Shown: in pieces, positions 8,925 through 19,399 of the stretch | Layout of the letters: each line of letters begins with the position of its first letter | How positions within the stretch are numbered: position 1 is the first letter of the stretch | NCBI RefSeq assembly: GCF_036456085.1 | Contig: NZ_CP138632.1 | Coordinates: 1,097,001-1,161,000 of the forward strand | Origin: Veillonella parvula | Lineage (GTDB): Bacteria > Bacillota > Negativicutes > Veillonellales > Veillonellaceae | Direction: 5' to 3' | Length of the DNA stretch: 64,000 bases | Program-made: the position numbers and the translations under genes | Notes under the pieces: model-generated | The model's database searches: none | The model's input: the letters and a program-made list of their open reading frames with translations, nothing else | Told to the model about the DNA's origin: nothing

Positions 8925-9719
8925 TTATTTCCCCAACTCATTCGACCGAGCAAGACATGCTACTACGCCATCTTGGAGAGCACTGCGAAGTCCACCTTTT
9001 TCCATAGCACCAATACCCGCAATGGTAGTCCCACCAGGGCTTGTCACCTGATCTCTTAGTACCGCTGGATGATTGCCACTTTCAAGAGCCATCTTACCAG
9101 CGCCGTACATCGTTTGAGCCGCCGCCTTTATCGCCAATTGACGTGGTAAACCAATTCTAACACCCGCATCAGCCAATGCATCAAGGATGACAAACATATA
9201 GCCAGGCCCCGCACCAGATAGTGCGCCTAAGCGATCTAAATCGGCTTCGCTCACCACTGCTACCTCGCCTACAGCCTCAAATAAGGCTTGTACAGCACGA
9301 CCTAGATCAGTATTCACATCATCCCCGGCAAGTGCCGTCATGCCCGCACCGATAGAAGCCGGTGTATTTGGCATAGCTCTAAACCAGTTAGCTTGTGGAA
9401 TCGCCGCATCAAGAGTATCTAAGGTTATACCTGCGGCAACAGAAATCATAACAGTCCCATAAGGTACTTCTTTTAAAGTCTCTAACACAGATGGTAACAC
9501 TTGTGGTTTTACAGCCAATAGAATAGTGTTGTACTCGTTTACATTAGGCAATGTAGTAAAACCTACTACACCAAGCTCCTCTGTAAGAGCCTTACATTGT
9601 TCTTCGCGACGCACTAGAATGTGTGTATCACGTGCTTTCAAAACACCATGCTGTAATGCACCGCGCAATAGAGCGCCACCCATTGAGCCAACGCCTATAC
9701 ATAGGGTTTTACCTAACAT
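8925..9719 (-). CDS. proC: pyrroline-5-carboxylate reductase
   Basis: Last step of proline synthesis, NAD(P)H-dependent reduction of pyrroline-5-carboxylate. I chose the ATG at 9719 (MLGKTLCIGVGSMGGAL); the earlier ATG overlaps the GGTGGTGA Shine-Dalgarno. 264 residues, a normal length. The N-terminal GVGSMGGALLRG Rossmann loop, MPNTPASIGAGMTAL near 120 and the C-terminal DQVTSPGGTTIAGI signature are present. It lies between sepF and ylmH, where many Firmicutes have ylmG. Confidence 0.96.
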   Translation of the reverse strand: MLGKTLCIGVGSMGGALLRGALQHGVLKARDTHILVRREEQCKALTEELGVVGFTTLPNVNEYNTILLAVKPQVLPSVLETLKEVPYGTVMISVAAGITLDTLDAAIPQANWFRAMPNTPASIGAGMTALAGDDVNTDLGRAVQALFEAVGEVAVVSEADLDRLGALSGAGPGYMFVILDALADAGVRIGLPRQLAIKAAAQTMYGAGKMALESGNHPAVLRDQVTSPGGTTIAGIGAMEKGGLRSALQDGVVACLARSNELGK

Positions 9720-9745
9720 AGTTATCACCACCATTTATAGAGAGA

Positions 9746-10243
9746 TTATTTATTTTCCCAAGAGTATTCGTTTTGCTCAGTTGTGTTGCTTTCATTGTCA
9801 TTATAATCAATGGAAATATTTACAGGTACGCACATGAAAATGTCTTTACCTACTTTTTCCAATTTGCCATCCAATGCATAAGTCGCACCAGATACGAAAT
9901 CTACAATACGAGCTGCTTCATGAGGGTCTGTATTTTCAAAATTAATCAATACAGGACGCATGTCGCGCAATTGATGTGTAATATTTTCAGAGTCTTCAAA
10001 TACTTTTGGTTCAATTACAACTACTTTCATAGCTGTTGGACGTTGTGTCATCGTAGATTGGCCTCCTACCTTGCGTGGATGAAATTCAGATGCACCGGAC
10101 ACGGGAGCCGCTGTTGCTACTGGGGTAGGTTCAGCTTCGTATTCCTCTTCATCTTCGTATTCGTAATCATCATATTCATAGTCATCATCAGTTCTGCCTA
10201 AGAATAAGTTTTTTGCTTTGTCTAAATAATCTCCCAATGCCAT
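9746..10243 (-). CDS. sepF: cell division protein SepF
   Basis: 165 residues. The N-terminal MALGDYLDKAKNLFLG is the amphipathic membrane-targeting helix, followed by a very acidic linker (residues 17-38, mostly D, E and Y). Residues about 70-150 form the SepF core (MKVVVIEPKVFEDSENI, RPVLINFENTD, RIVDFVSGATYALDG). SepF anchors FtsZ to the membrane and polymerises into rings. AGGAGG precedes the ATG. Its place between ylmE and proC is the classic division-cluster context. Confidence 0.96.
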   Translation of the reverse strand: MALGDYLDKAKNLFLGRTDDDYEYDDYEYEDEEEYEAEPTPVATAAPVSGASEFHPRKVGGQSTMTQRPTAMKVVVIEPKVFEDSENITHQLRDMRPVLINFENTDPHEAARIVDFVSGATYALDGKLEKVGKDIFMCVPVNISIDYNDNESNTTEQNEYSWENK

Positions 10244-10296
10244 TTGGATTTCCTCCTAATACAATTAACGCTTCCGATTATCAGGTAACCCGAACC

Positions 10297-10983
10297 TTAA
10301 TAATATACACGTTCCCCAAAAATTGCTGTGCCTACACGAACGATGTTAGCCCCTTCTTCCAAAGCAACCTCAAAGTCGTGAGTCATCCCCATAGATAAAT
10401 ATTGAATCTGCCCTTCTTCAAAGTAGCGTTTCATATCCTCAAACAAGGCGTTCGCTACGCGGAAGATTGGACGAGCTTCCTGTGGATCATCGAAAAATGG
10501 TGCCATACACATCAAGCCTCGTACGCGTACATGAGGCAATGTTTTTGCATAGTCTCGTACTTCTGGAAACTCTTCAACGGTCATCCCCGTTTTAGAAGCT
10601 TCGCGGGCCACATTGACTTGCAGTAATACATCTTGTATCTTGTCGTGCTTTGCAGCAACCTTTCCGATTTCATCTAATAATTTACGGCTATCCACAGAAT
10701 GAATTAAATCAAACATAGGAACCGCTTGACGCACCTTATTAACCTGTAAATGACCAATCAAATGCCATGTTAATTGTGGCCCCTTATAGGTTAGCTGTTT
10801 TTCTTTGGCCTCTTGTACTCGATTTTCCCCTACATGAGTGACACCGAGCCGTGCGACCTCTTCCACAGCCGACACAGGATGGTTCTTTGTAACCGCCACT
10901 AATAATGCTGTATCTACGCGACCAACACGCGCCATAGCATCGGCCATGCGCTGCTGTATAGCGTGTAGGGATTCTTCAATCAC
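10297..10983 (-). CDS. ylmE: YggS/YlmE-family PLP-binding protein
   Basis: 228 residues with a GTG start 7 nt after GGGGG. The PLP lysine is K33 in LLVAVTKNHP, and the fold-type III barrel motifs GENRVQEAKEK, WHLIGHLQVNK and LSMGMTHDFEVAL are intact. The family (PLPBP) maintains PLP homeostasis and has no known catalytic turnover. It is the first gene of the ylmE-sepF-proC-ylmH run. The 175 nt upstream separate it from ylmD and contain a TATAAT box without a clear -35. Confidence 0.94.
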   Translation of the reverse strand: MIEESLHAIQQRMADAMARVGRVDTALLVAVTKNHPVSAVEEVARLGVTHVGENRVQEAKEKQLTYKGPQLTWHLIGHLQVNKVRQAVPMFDLIHSVDSRKLLDEIGKVAAKHDKIQDVLLQVNVAREASKTGMTVEEFPEVRDYAKTLPHVRVRGLMCMAPFFDDPQEARPIFRVANALFEDMKRYFEEGQIQYLSMGMTHDFEVALEEGANIVRVGTAIFGERVYY

Positions 10984-11158
10984 GTGAATGCCCCCTTCAA
11001 TCTATATATCATAATCAACAAATATATTTGTATAGACTATTCTATTATATAGTATTTAGGCTCAAATGTACATGATTTAAGGCTATCCCCTCCACAAATC
11101 CAAGCATGTATATACTTAAAATATCATACGTTATTATGATTCCTGTGAAAGTCAAATT

Positions 11159-12013
11159 TTATCGGTCTTGTAACATCGCAAATAAGGCCATACGACCGGT
11201 TCGACCTCCCTCTCGACGATAGGAATAACAATCTACTTCCGTTACACTATCGGTACCACCAATCGTGATGTTCTCTGGAGGAACGCCATTTACAACGAGA
11301 TCCTCACCAATAAAGTTCCATAAATTGATATAAGCCTTGTCCAATTTATCAGCAGAATAATTGACAACATCAGATGAATCTCGGTCTGTCATATCTCTCC
11401 AGGCTAATTCAAAGCGTTTACCTAGTTCTACATCTACTTCAAAGGACTCAGGTCCAATACTAGGCCCAAGATATATATAGCAATCTTTGAACTCGGTCCC
11501 ATAAGCCTCTTTCATGGCCTCAATGGTAAGGACTGGTAAACGGCCAATGGCACCACGCCAGCCTGCATGCGCCGTAGCAATCGCATGATGTTTAGCATCG
11601 TAAATACCTACGCCAACGCAGTCTGCTGTGAACAGAAATAATGGCACATGCGATAGATTTGTAAATACCGCATCACAATCATCGATAGCGGTATCTTCTC
11701 CAAAAGCACCTGCCCCAACAAGGTCTTCTGTGATTTCTACAGCCTTTAAACCATGGACTTGATTGCCACAAGAAATACGATTTGGTTCAACACCTAAATA
11801 TTTCGCAATAATAGCTCGATTTTCTCGTACGTTCTGAGCTTCATCGCCTACATGAAACGCTAGATTTAATGATTCATAAGGGGCTTTAGATACGCCACCA
11901 TGACGATAAGTATCGCCCATAACAATGGGAAATCGATCAACCCAGCTCGGCGCCTCATAAGACCAAGTACCATAAGGGCCTTTCACATCTATACGTTTTA
12001 CAGATTGACTCAT
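11159..12013 (-). CDS. ylmD: YlmD/PgeF multicopper-polyphenol-oxidase-fold purine/peptidoglycan editing protein
   Basis: 284 residues, DUF152/laccase-domain family. The metal-site residues are visible as NQVHGLKAVE (His), TADCVGVGIYD (Cys) and ATAHAGWRGAIG (His). Related proteins (YfiH/PgeF, FAMIN) act as purine nucleoside enzymes or edit peptidoglycan precursors, so the exact reaction here is open. It starts 9 nt after the radical SAM gene and is probably co-transcribed with it. Confidence 0.9.
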   Translation of the reverse strand: MSQSVKRIDVKGPYGTWSYEAPSWVDRFPIVMGDTYRHGGVSKAPYESLNLAFHVGDEAQNVRENRAIIAKYLGVEPNRISCGNQVHGLKAVEITEDLVGAGAFGEDTAIDDCDAVFTNLSHVPLFLFTADCVGVGIYDAKHHAIATAHAGWRGAIGRLPVLTIEAMKEAYGTEFKDCYIYLGPSIGPESFEVDVELGKRFELAWRDMTDRDSSDVVNYSADKLDKAYINLWNFIGEDLVVNGVPPENITIGGTDSVTEVDCYSYRREGGRTGRMALFAMLQDR

Positions 12014-12022
12014 CTGTTCCTC

Positions 12023-13750
12023 CTATTTACAAACGCCACAGCGTTTACAACCTTTTGCACATGGAGGGGTATAGGCTTCATCGATAGATCGTTGCCATTC
12101 CATTTCAAGATAGCCCTCCTGCATTCCCATGTCTAAATGACTCCATGGCAAGAATTCATCAAAACTGCGTTCACGATAATTCATATTATCCATATCCAGG
12201 CCAGCAGCCTTCATTTCGGACTTAAAAGATTTACTGCCCCGATCTGCAGCACATGCTGCAATAACAGCGCCTAAGCGGCGATCCCCACGAGCAAGAACGC
12301 CTTGAATATACGCCTCTTTAGGCGACTCTACGAGAACCTCGATGCGGCGATTCTTTTGCAATGCTTTCTTTATGTATTGTAACTTTTTCTCCACCACTTT
12401 TTGGTTATCCATGGCCATCCATTGGAACGGTGTAAAAGGTTTAGGAATAAACGGATTAATACTGAGCGTTAAACGACCTTTACAGCCTACTTTTTCCATA
12501 TGAGCCTGTGTTCTTTCCGCAAGTCCTACAATAGCCTCAATGTCCTCATCGGTTTCCGTTGGCAACCCAATCATAATATATAAGCGCATGTGCTGAATAC
12601 CTGACTTTGCAGATAAGGTGGCTGCATTTTGTAAATGCTCTTCACTGATTCCCTTGTTAATGACCCGACGCAAACGTTCACTGCCCGTTTCTGGCGCAAT
12701 GGTAATCGTCTTTTGTCCACTGTCCGCTAGTCCATCCACCACGGCTTGTGTTAACGAATCGGCGCGCAAGGATGCACAAGAGTAGCGCATATCTTTAGAG
12801 CGAATATAATTAACGAGTTCGTCTACCTCAGGATAATCTGAGATAGCAGCGCCCATGAGCCCCACCTTTTTACCTAGCTTTTCTGCGCGCTCTACACCCT
12901 CTTTCAAAATGTCTAAAGGACGTACACGAGGTACGCGGAAGCAATACCCAGCCATACAGAAGCGACAGTGACGACCACAACCACGGGCTACTTCGATGAT
13001 ATACATAGCACCAAATTCAGTATAGTTCGTAGCCACTACCGTTTCACCACCGCTAGTGAGCATTTCAAAATGACGTTTGATCGTTTTAGGCACGCCCTCT
13101 GCAATATCATAGCCTTTAAATTCACCGTCTTCACTGTAAATCGGCACATATAAGGATGGTACATACACACCCGATATATCCGCTAATTGACGTAAAATAG
13201 CATGGCGATCCAAGCCTTCCATTTTCCCGTCCCGAATGATATCTAGGACGCGACTAACGATGCCTTCCCCTTCACCGATGATAAAAGCATCGATAAAGTC
13301 GGCAAAAGGCTCAGGGTTAAAGGTCGCACAAGGGCCCCCTGCAATAACGATAGGGTCAAATTCGGTACGGTCTTTTCCCATAATAGGTACACGGCCATGG
13401 CGCAACATCAAAGGAATATGGAAATAATCCATTTCGAAGGTGACATCAAAAGCAACTACATCAAATTGATGCATAGGCCTTTGTGTTTCAACGCTCATAA
13501 GCGGAGTCTTAGTCTTATCGTAAGCTTCTAATTCCTTTTTCTCAGGCAAGAAGATTCGTTCGCAGACGCTATCATTTCGTAAATTGATTTCCTCATAAAT
13601 GATATGAAGTCCAAGATTACTCATGCCCACAAAGTATGTATTCGGATAAACGATAGCTACTTTTTGCCCTGCATGAGGATTTACTGTTACCCGACTGTCT
13701 TCATCTTTATATAATTCTTGTAATCGATCAATTAAATCTTTACGATTCAC
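12023..13750 (-). CDS. B12-binding-type radical SAM protein (TIGR03960-like)
   Basis: 575 residues with a GTG start (AAAGGA upstream). The first about 200 residues resemble a degenerate cobalamin-binding domain (VAIVYPNTYFVGMSNLGLHI). The radical SAM cluster motif is in RGCGRHCRFCMAG (CxxxCxxC, near residue 260). The C-terminus carries CAKGCKRCGVC, a possible second cluster site. The architecture matches the TIGR03960 family, often fused or adjacent to a TIGR03936 partner involved in RNA modification or unknown chemistry. I see no partner here. The substrate is unknown. ylmD follows directly. Confidence 0.85.
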   Translation of the reverse strand: MNRKDLIDRLQELYKDEDSRVTVNPHAGQKVAIVYPNTYFVGMSNLGLHIIYEEINLRNDSVCERIFLPEKKELEAYDKTKTPLMSVETQRPMHQFDVVAFDVTFEMDYFHIPLMLRHGRVPIMGKDRTEFDPIVIAGGPCATFNPEPFADFIDAFIIGEGEGIVSRVLDIIRDGKMEGLDRHAILRQLADISGVYVPSLYVPIYSEDGEFKGYDIAEGVPKTIKRHFEMLTSGGETVVATNYTEFGAMYIIEVARGCGRHCRFCMAGYCFRVPRVRPLDILKEGVERAEKLGKKVGLMGAAISDYPEVDELVNYIRSKDMRYSCASLRADSLTQAVVDGLADSGQKTITIAPETGSERLRRVINKGISEEHLQNAATLSAKSGIQHMRLYIMIGLPTETDEDIEAIVGLAERTQAHMEKVGCKGRLTLSINPFIPKPFTPFQWMAMDNQKVVEKKLQYIKKALQKNRRIEVLVESPKEAYIQGVLARGDRRLGAVIAACAADRGSKSFKSEMKAAGLDMDNMNYRERSFDEFLPWSHLDMGMQEGYLEMEWQRSIDEAYTPPCAKGCKRCGVCK

Positions 13751-13767
13751 TAATTTCCTTTCTATAT

Positions 13768-13791
13768 AAGCCCACTACGAATAGTGGGCTT
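13768..13791 (-). terminator. hairpin between the DUF421 gene and the radical SAM gene
   Basis: A perfect 10-bp stem (AAGCCCACTA with TAGTGGGCTT) with a 4-nt loop. The following sequence on the minus strand is T/A-mixed (TTATATAG) rather than a T-run, so it may be a weak terminator or a leader hairpin of the radical SAM transcript. Confidence 0.5.
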
Positions 13792-13870
13792 AATAACACT
13801 TTACATATCATTTGTACATCTATAAAATTACATAATACTAATTTCGCCTATAATAAAAAACCAATAGATA

Positions 13871-14590
13871 TTACAATTTAGATTTCAATTTATCCTTAGT
13901 ATGAGCGGTCTTACTTTTAAGAGTGCTTACAATTTGTGGGCGATGTTTTCTTTCATAAGGATATACAACAACTTTTTCATCTTTATATTCTGCAATATAT
14001 ATGTCCTTAACAGAGTATCCTTGAGCTTGGATTTCTTGTTCAAGCCAATCTCTATCTTTTTCAATTACATCGAGGGTAAACTGATTAATTTGACCATCAT
14101 CGATAAGGTCAAATCGAATATTATCTTCACCGAATTGAACCACGTTGAGCTGACCGTTTTGCTCCAATACGGCACGCTTAACATCCGTAACATATTGAAC
14201 ACCGGCAGCACGAAGTTTTAATTTAAGTTCAGCCGCTTGTATACCATAACGCATACATTCTTCTGTTAGAATATGACCTTTTTCGATTACTATAACTGGA
14301 TGACCATCAAGAATTGCTTTAAAAATACGAAGATTCCCTTTTAAAAACTTAAGAGTCATTACGAGGATAGTCCATAAAATAAGAACTAACATAAACTGTA
14401 AAATGCCAATTTGATCATTGTAAATAATGGCACCGATAATACCACCAAGTACGTAGTTTTGCAATTGGTCTAAAGCAGAGGTTGGGGCTAAATTGCCCTT
14501 ACCCATTAAATTGATTTGTAGAATAATCGCCAAGAGACCGATGGCGAGTTTTGCAAAGACCATCCCATAGACGGCCATAGCTTCTGTCAT
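13871..14590 (-). CDS. DUF421/YetF-family membrane protein
   Basis: 239 residues. Three N-terminal membrane segments (about 5-28, 45-62 and 63-82), then a soluble domain with the family's GHPVIVIEKGHI, LKLKLRAAGV and KRAVLEQNGQLNVV pattern. YetF/YrbG proteins are linked to spore or membrane stress in Bacillus, but a molecular function is not established. It starts 12 nt after the DUF3290 gene. These two families commonly occur side by side. The last residues are lysine-rich. Confidence 0.88.
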   Translation of the reverse strand: MTEAMAVYGMVFAKLAIGLLAIILQINLMGKGNLAPTSALDQLQNYVLGGIIGAIIYNDQIGILQFMLVLILWTILVMTLKFLKGNLRIFKAILDGHPVIVIEKGHILTEECMRYGIQAAELKLKLRAAGVQYVTDVKRAVLEQNGQLNVVQFGEDNIRFDLIDDGQINQFTLDVIEKDRDWLEQEIQAQGYSVKDIYIAEYKDEKVVVYPYERKHRPQIVSTLKSKTAHTKDKLKSKL

Positions 14591-14602
14591 ATGTGGTCCT
14601 CC

Positions 14603-15064
14603 TTATGGTAATGTGTCCGCTTTATCATGAATTCGATCTATAGGACTTACCTTATAAACACGTGTAATAGTATAGGTTGAAAATTCTGGATTAAATTGAA
14701 CCTCATAGTAAGCATCACTTACTTTTAAAATCATACCATTACGAATCTTTAAGGAGTTAACCGCCAATTGGTCGCTCGGTACGGAACGATCTGAACTAAA
14801 AGAATGTAAAAATTGAGCCATACGAGAGGAGTCCTCAGAATAGGTTTTCATCCGATTATACTCTTGGTATTCAAGCCCTAAGAAGAACACTACGATTAAA
14901 GACAATATAATCATCAGGTCACGATAGCGACTAGTAAAACCATTTCGCAATACTTGTACTCCCAAAATGAGTAATGCTAACAGAACAGCTACAATTATAA
15001 TAAAGCCCCAAGTTTGACCTATTACAGCCTGACTTTCAACATAGGCTAATGTGTAAAAATCCAT
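14603..15064 (-). CDS. DUF3290-family membrane protein
   Basis: 153 residues. One or two membrane segments (about 18-40 and 47-62), then a soluble part with SSRMAQFLHSFSSDRSVPSDQLAVN and a C-terminal beta-rich region, as in DUF3290 (the YdfQ/YdfR-type partner of YetF). AAGGAGTG precedes the ATG. It is co-transcribed with the DUF421 gene. Function unknown; the conserved pairing suggests a membrane complex (inference). Confidence 0.8.
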   Translation of the reverse strand: MDFYTLAYVESQAVIGQTWGFIIIVAVLLALLILGVQVLRNGFTSRYRDLMIILSLIVVFFLGLEYQEYNRMKTYSEDSSRMAQFLHSFSSDRSVPSDQLAVNSLKIRNGMILKVSDAYYEVQFNPEFSTYTITRVYKVSPIDRIHDKADTLP

Positions 15065-15092
15065 GCTACACTCCTTTCAAATATTACTTTTT

Positions 15093-15104
15093 ATTATACC
15101 ATAT
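15093..15104 (-). promoter_or_regulatory. extended -10 promoter for the DUF3290-DUF421 pair
   Basis: TATAAT (15098-15093) preceded by TGG forms an extended -10 element. No good -35 box is seen. Confidence 0.45.
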
Positions 15105-15163
15105 TTGATTCCAATATTTTCGATGTAATCGTCAAGATGGCCCAAAATAATGTAAGAAAAGAT

Positions 15164-15195
15164 AAAAAATAGCGACCCCTTACGGGGTCGCTTTT
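15164..15195 (-). terminator. intrinsic terminator of ilvC
   Basis: The stem AGCGACCCC/GGGGTCGCT has a 3-4 nt loop and is followed by TTTTTT on the minus strand, 43 nt after the ilvC stop. Confidence 0.9.
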
Positions 15196-15237
15196 AATAA
15201 GCATATAATCTCACAAAAGATTACCTAAATAATACTC

Positions 15238-16309
<1,072 letters not shown>

Positions 16310-16386
16310 ATTTTTGCAAGATGTGGCGTACATTAATTTAGTATCAGTAAGCCAAGTTTTAAGCCTCTGATAAAAAAATTTGATAA

Positions 16387-17172
16387 CTACCGAACCATCA
16401 CCCATGGACGATCATCTTTCCATACAACTTGTACGGAAAGTCCAAAGACATCAGATAAAATATCATCAGTTAGTACCTTGTGTTTAGGACCTGCATGAAT
16501 CATCTTACCCTCTCGCAAGATAGCTACATGAGTAATAAACGGTAGTATCTCTTCAATTTGATGCGACACATAGATAATCGGCGTCTGCTGCTCCGCCACC
16601 AAGGTAGATACGGTGCGTAAAAACCGCTCCCTCGCTGGTAAGTCCAAGCCAGAGCAAGGCTCATCCAAAATCAATAATTCCGGATTTGCCATAATAGACC
16701 GCGCTAACAATACACGACGCTGCTCACCAGCAGATAAGGTATAAAAACGATGCCCTTCCAAATAGCCTAGTCCAAATTCAGATAGTAGTTCTATCCCTCG
16801 CTGATGGACCTCAGGTGCTACCTCTTGGTATATACCAATGCTACTAAATGCACCAGAAATAACAATATCTTCAACGACTTGTTTATCCAAGGTTGACTGA
16901 AATTGTCCAAGAGCAGAACTGACAAATCCTAGTCTAGATTTGATTTTAGGCCACGCATATTTGCCAAACTCCTTACCAAACACACGCAAAGTGCCCGTTG
17001 TAGGAATTTGATAAGCCGGTAGCATACTAAGTAGCGTTGATTTGCCAGCTCCATTGAGCCCTAATAAGGCCCAATGTTCACCTTCCTCTATATGCCAATT
17101 TACATTATCTAAAATAGGTCTGCCATCACGGCGAAAGCAGACATTTTCATAATGGAGTAATTCACGCCCCAC
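16387..17172 (-). CDS. ABC transporter ATP-binding protein (YlmA-like)
   Basis: 261 residues with a GTG start 8 nt after AGGAG. Walker A GLNGAGKST (residues 38-46), signature LSAGEQRRVLLARS and Walker B LLILDEP are intact, followed by the H-loop in IIYVSHQ. It resembles the YlmA/ModF-like stand-alone ATPases, with no membrane subunit nearby. It sits between ilvN and ilvC, 11 nt after ilvN, so it is transcribed with branched-chain amino acid genes. A link to amino-acid transport would be a guess. Confidence 0.85.
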   Translation of the reverse strand: MGRELLHYENVCFRRDGRPILDNVNWHIEEGEHWALLGLNGAGKSTLLSMLPAYQIPTTGTLRVFGKEFGKYAWPKIKSRLGFVSSALGQFQSTLDKQVVEDIVISGAFSSIGIYQEVAPEVHQRGIELLSEFGLGYLEGHRFYTLSAGEQRRVLLARSIMANPELLILDEPCSGLDLPARERFLRTVSTLVAEQQTPIIYVSHQIEEILPFITHVAILREGKMIHAGPKHKVLTDDILSDVFGLSVQVVWKDDRPWVMVR

Positions 17173-17183
17173 GTTATCAGCTC

Positions 17184-17672
17184 CTACATTTTTTCTCCGC
17201 GACTCATAGCGGTGATACCTGTTTTGGCAATTTCAAGAATACCATAAGTTTCCATAATTTGAATGAAGCCACGTAATTTTTCTACACTGCCAATGACTTC
17301 AATGATCATAGATGTAGGAGAAATATCTAACACATTACCACGATATACATCGGCAATCTGTACAATTTGTGATCTTGTAGAAGCAGATGCTTTTACCTTG
17401 ATAAGCATTAACTCACGGCATACCACATCATGATCTTCAAACACTTTAACCTTAACAACATCGATAAGCTTGTAGATTTGTTTTTGCACTTGATCGAGAA
17501 TTTGGTCATCGGCCTCTACAGTAATAGTAATACGTGCATAACCTGGCTGATTTGTAATGCCAGATGTCATTTTTGTAACGTTAAAGCCACGACGGTTAAA
17601 GAGTGCCAAAATACGTGTACCAATACCCGGTGCATTTTTTGCAATGATTAAGACTTGATGTTCTTTCGCCAT
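17184..17672 (-). CDS. ilvN: acetolactate synthase small (regulatory) subunit
   Basis: 162 residues. The N-terminal ACT domain (LIIAKNAPGIGTRILALFNRRG) binds valine for feedback inhibition in this family; the C-terminal part (about 85-160) is the conserved IlvN extension (LMLIKVKASASTRSQIVQIAD). Its ATG overlaps the ilvB stop in TAATG, coupling the translation of the two subunits. Confidence 0.95.
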   Translation of the reverse strand: MAKEHQVLIIAKNAPGIGTRILALFNRRGFNVTKMTSGITNQPGYARITITVEADDQILDQVQKQIYKLIDVVKVKVFEDHDVVCRELMLIKVKASASTRSQIVQIADVYRGNVLDISPTSMIIEVIGSVEKLRGFIQIMETYGILEIAKTGITAMSRGEKM

Positions 17673-19381
17673 TATAGCACCCCTTTCTTACCCATCATAC
17701 CGCTTATCGTGCCGCCTGCTGGAATCATTGGTAATACATTATCCTCTCGTTCAACGCGACAATCCAAGACAATGCTTTCATCCGATGTAATGTATGATTT
17801 AAATTCTTTATTGAAAGTTTCAACATTATCTAGACGAGCTGCTTTCAAGTCAAATGCATCTGCGAGTTTCAAGAAGTTCGGACTCACTTCCAAATCTACA
17901 TAGGAGTAGCGTCTATCATTGAATATTTCTTGCCATTGACGAACCATACCAAGATAGCCATTATTAATAATAACAATCTTAATTGGCAAATTATATTGGC
18001 GCACCATCATGAGCTCTTCACAAGTCATCTGGAATCCACCATCACCGACAACGAGGATAACCTGTTTCTTAGGCGCCCCTACTTGAGCACCGATAGCCGC
18101 CGGCAAGCCATACCCCATGGTACCCGCACCGCCAGAGGTAACGATAGTATGAGGTTTTTTATGAGTTAAGAATTGAGCCGCCCACATTTGATGTTGGCCT
18201 ACATCACTTACGATTATGGCATCATCCTTAGCAATTTTATTAAGCTCAGATAACACATATTGTGCATGTAATACACCATTTTTAGACTCAGGGATTACCA
18301 TAGGGTATTCCACTTGCCATTCTCGGATTTGCTCAAGCCACGCTTCATGAGTTGTAGGTTCTACAAGAGCATTAAGCTCCGTTAATACCTGTTTTAAATC
18401 CCCTACGATAGGCACGTTGATTGTAACATTCTTATCAATTTCAGCTGGGTCGATATCAATATGGATGATTTTAGCTTTTTTACAGAAGAAATCTGGATGG
18501 CCTGTGATGCGGTCATGGAAACGAATCCCTGCAGCAATCACGAGATCTGCCTCATCTGTACTATTATTAGCGGCTACAGAACCGTGCATACCAACCATGC
18601 CAAGAGCCAATTCGTGATCTCCTGGGAAGCCACCAAGACCAACTAATGTATTCGTCACCGGGATTTGAGCCTTTTCAGCTAATTCTTTAAGCTCATCCAT
18701 AGCGCCAGACTTCAATACACCTGCTCCAGCAATGATAAGTGGGCGCTTTGCGTTTTTGATGAGAGTAGCTGCTTTTTTAATTTGACCTTGATGACCTTTA
18801 TAGGTTGGATCATAGCCTTCAAGATGAATAGGTACTTCGTACAATTTGTTGTATTCCGCCATGGATATTTTTTCTGTTTGAATATCCTTTGGAATATCGA
18901 TGAGTACAGGGCCTGGGCGACCTGTACCAGCAATAAAGTACGCCTCTTTAATGATGCGAGGCAAATCATGAATATCTTGAACAAGATAGTTATGCTTGGT
19001 TATAGGCATCGTAATACCTTGGATATCCGCCTCTTGAAAGGAGTCCTTACCGATAAAGGGCCGTCCAACCTGACCAGTAATGGCCACCATAGGTACGGAA
19101 TCCATGTACGCAGTCATAATACCTGTCACAAGATTCGTTGCGCCAGGACCAGACGTAGCAAGACATACACCTACGCGACCAGATACGCGAGCATAGCCAT
19201 CTGCCGCATGTGCAGCACCTTGTTCATGGCGAACAAAGTAATGTTTAATTTCAGGGAAACTATATATTTCATCATAAATTGGAATTACCGCGCCACCTGG
19301 ATAGCCGAACATATCGGTTACACCAAGGCGATGCAATGTTTCAAGGACAATGCGTGCCCCATTGATTGTTTCTGCGCTCAT
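17672..19381 (-). CDS. ilvB: acetolactate synthase large (catalytic) subunit
   Basis: Thiamine diphosphate enzyme that joins two pyruvates, or pyruvate and 2-oxobutyrate. 569 residues. The TPP glutamate is in RHEQGAAHAADGYARVSG near residue 51; the FAD-binding middle part follows; the C-terminal TPP/Mg motif is GDGGFQMTCEEL...IINN (about 448-475). AAAGG precedes the ATG. It lies between ilvA and ilvN in the same operon. Confidence 0.97.
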   Translation of the reverse strand: MSAETINGARIVLETLHRLGVTDMFGYPGGAVIPIYDEIYSFPEIKHYFVRHEQGAAHAADGYARVSGRVGVCLATSGPGATNLVTGIMTAYMDSVPMVAITGQVGRPFIGKDSFQEADIQGITMPITKHNYLVQDIHDLPRIIKEAYFIAGTGRPGPVLIDIPKDIQTEKISMAEYNKLYEVPIHLEGYDPTYKGHQGQIKKAATLIKNAKRPLIIAGAGVLKSGAMDELKELAEKAQIPVTNTLVGLGGFPGDHELALGMVGMHGSVAANNSTDEADLVIAAGIRFHDRITGHPDFFCKKAKIIHIDIDPAEIDKNVTINVPIVGDLKQVLTELNALVEPTTHEAWLEQIREWQVEYPMVIPESKNGVLHAQYVLSELNKIAKDDAIIVSDVGQHQMWAAQFLTHKKPHTIVTSGGAGTMGYGLPAAIGAQVGAPKKQVILVVGDGGFQMTCEELMMVRQYNLPIKIVIINNGYLGMVRQWQEIFNDRRYSYVDLEVSPNFLKLADAFDLKAARLDNVETFNKEFKSYITSDESIVLDCRVEREDNVLPMIPAGGTISGMMGKKGVL

Positions 19382-19399
19382 AGGAAACCTTTCACCCAG

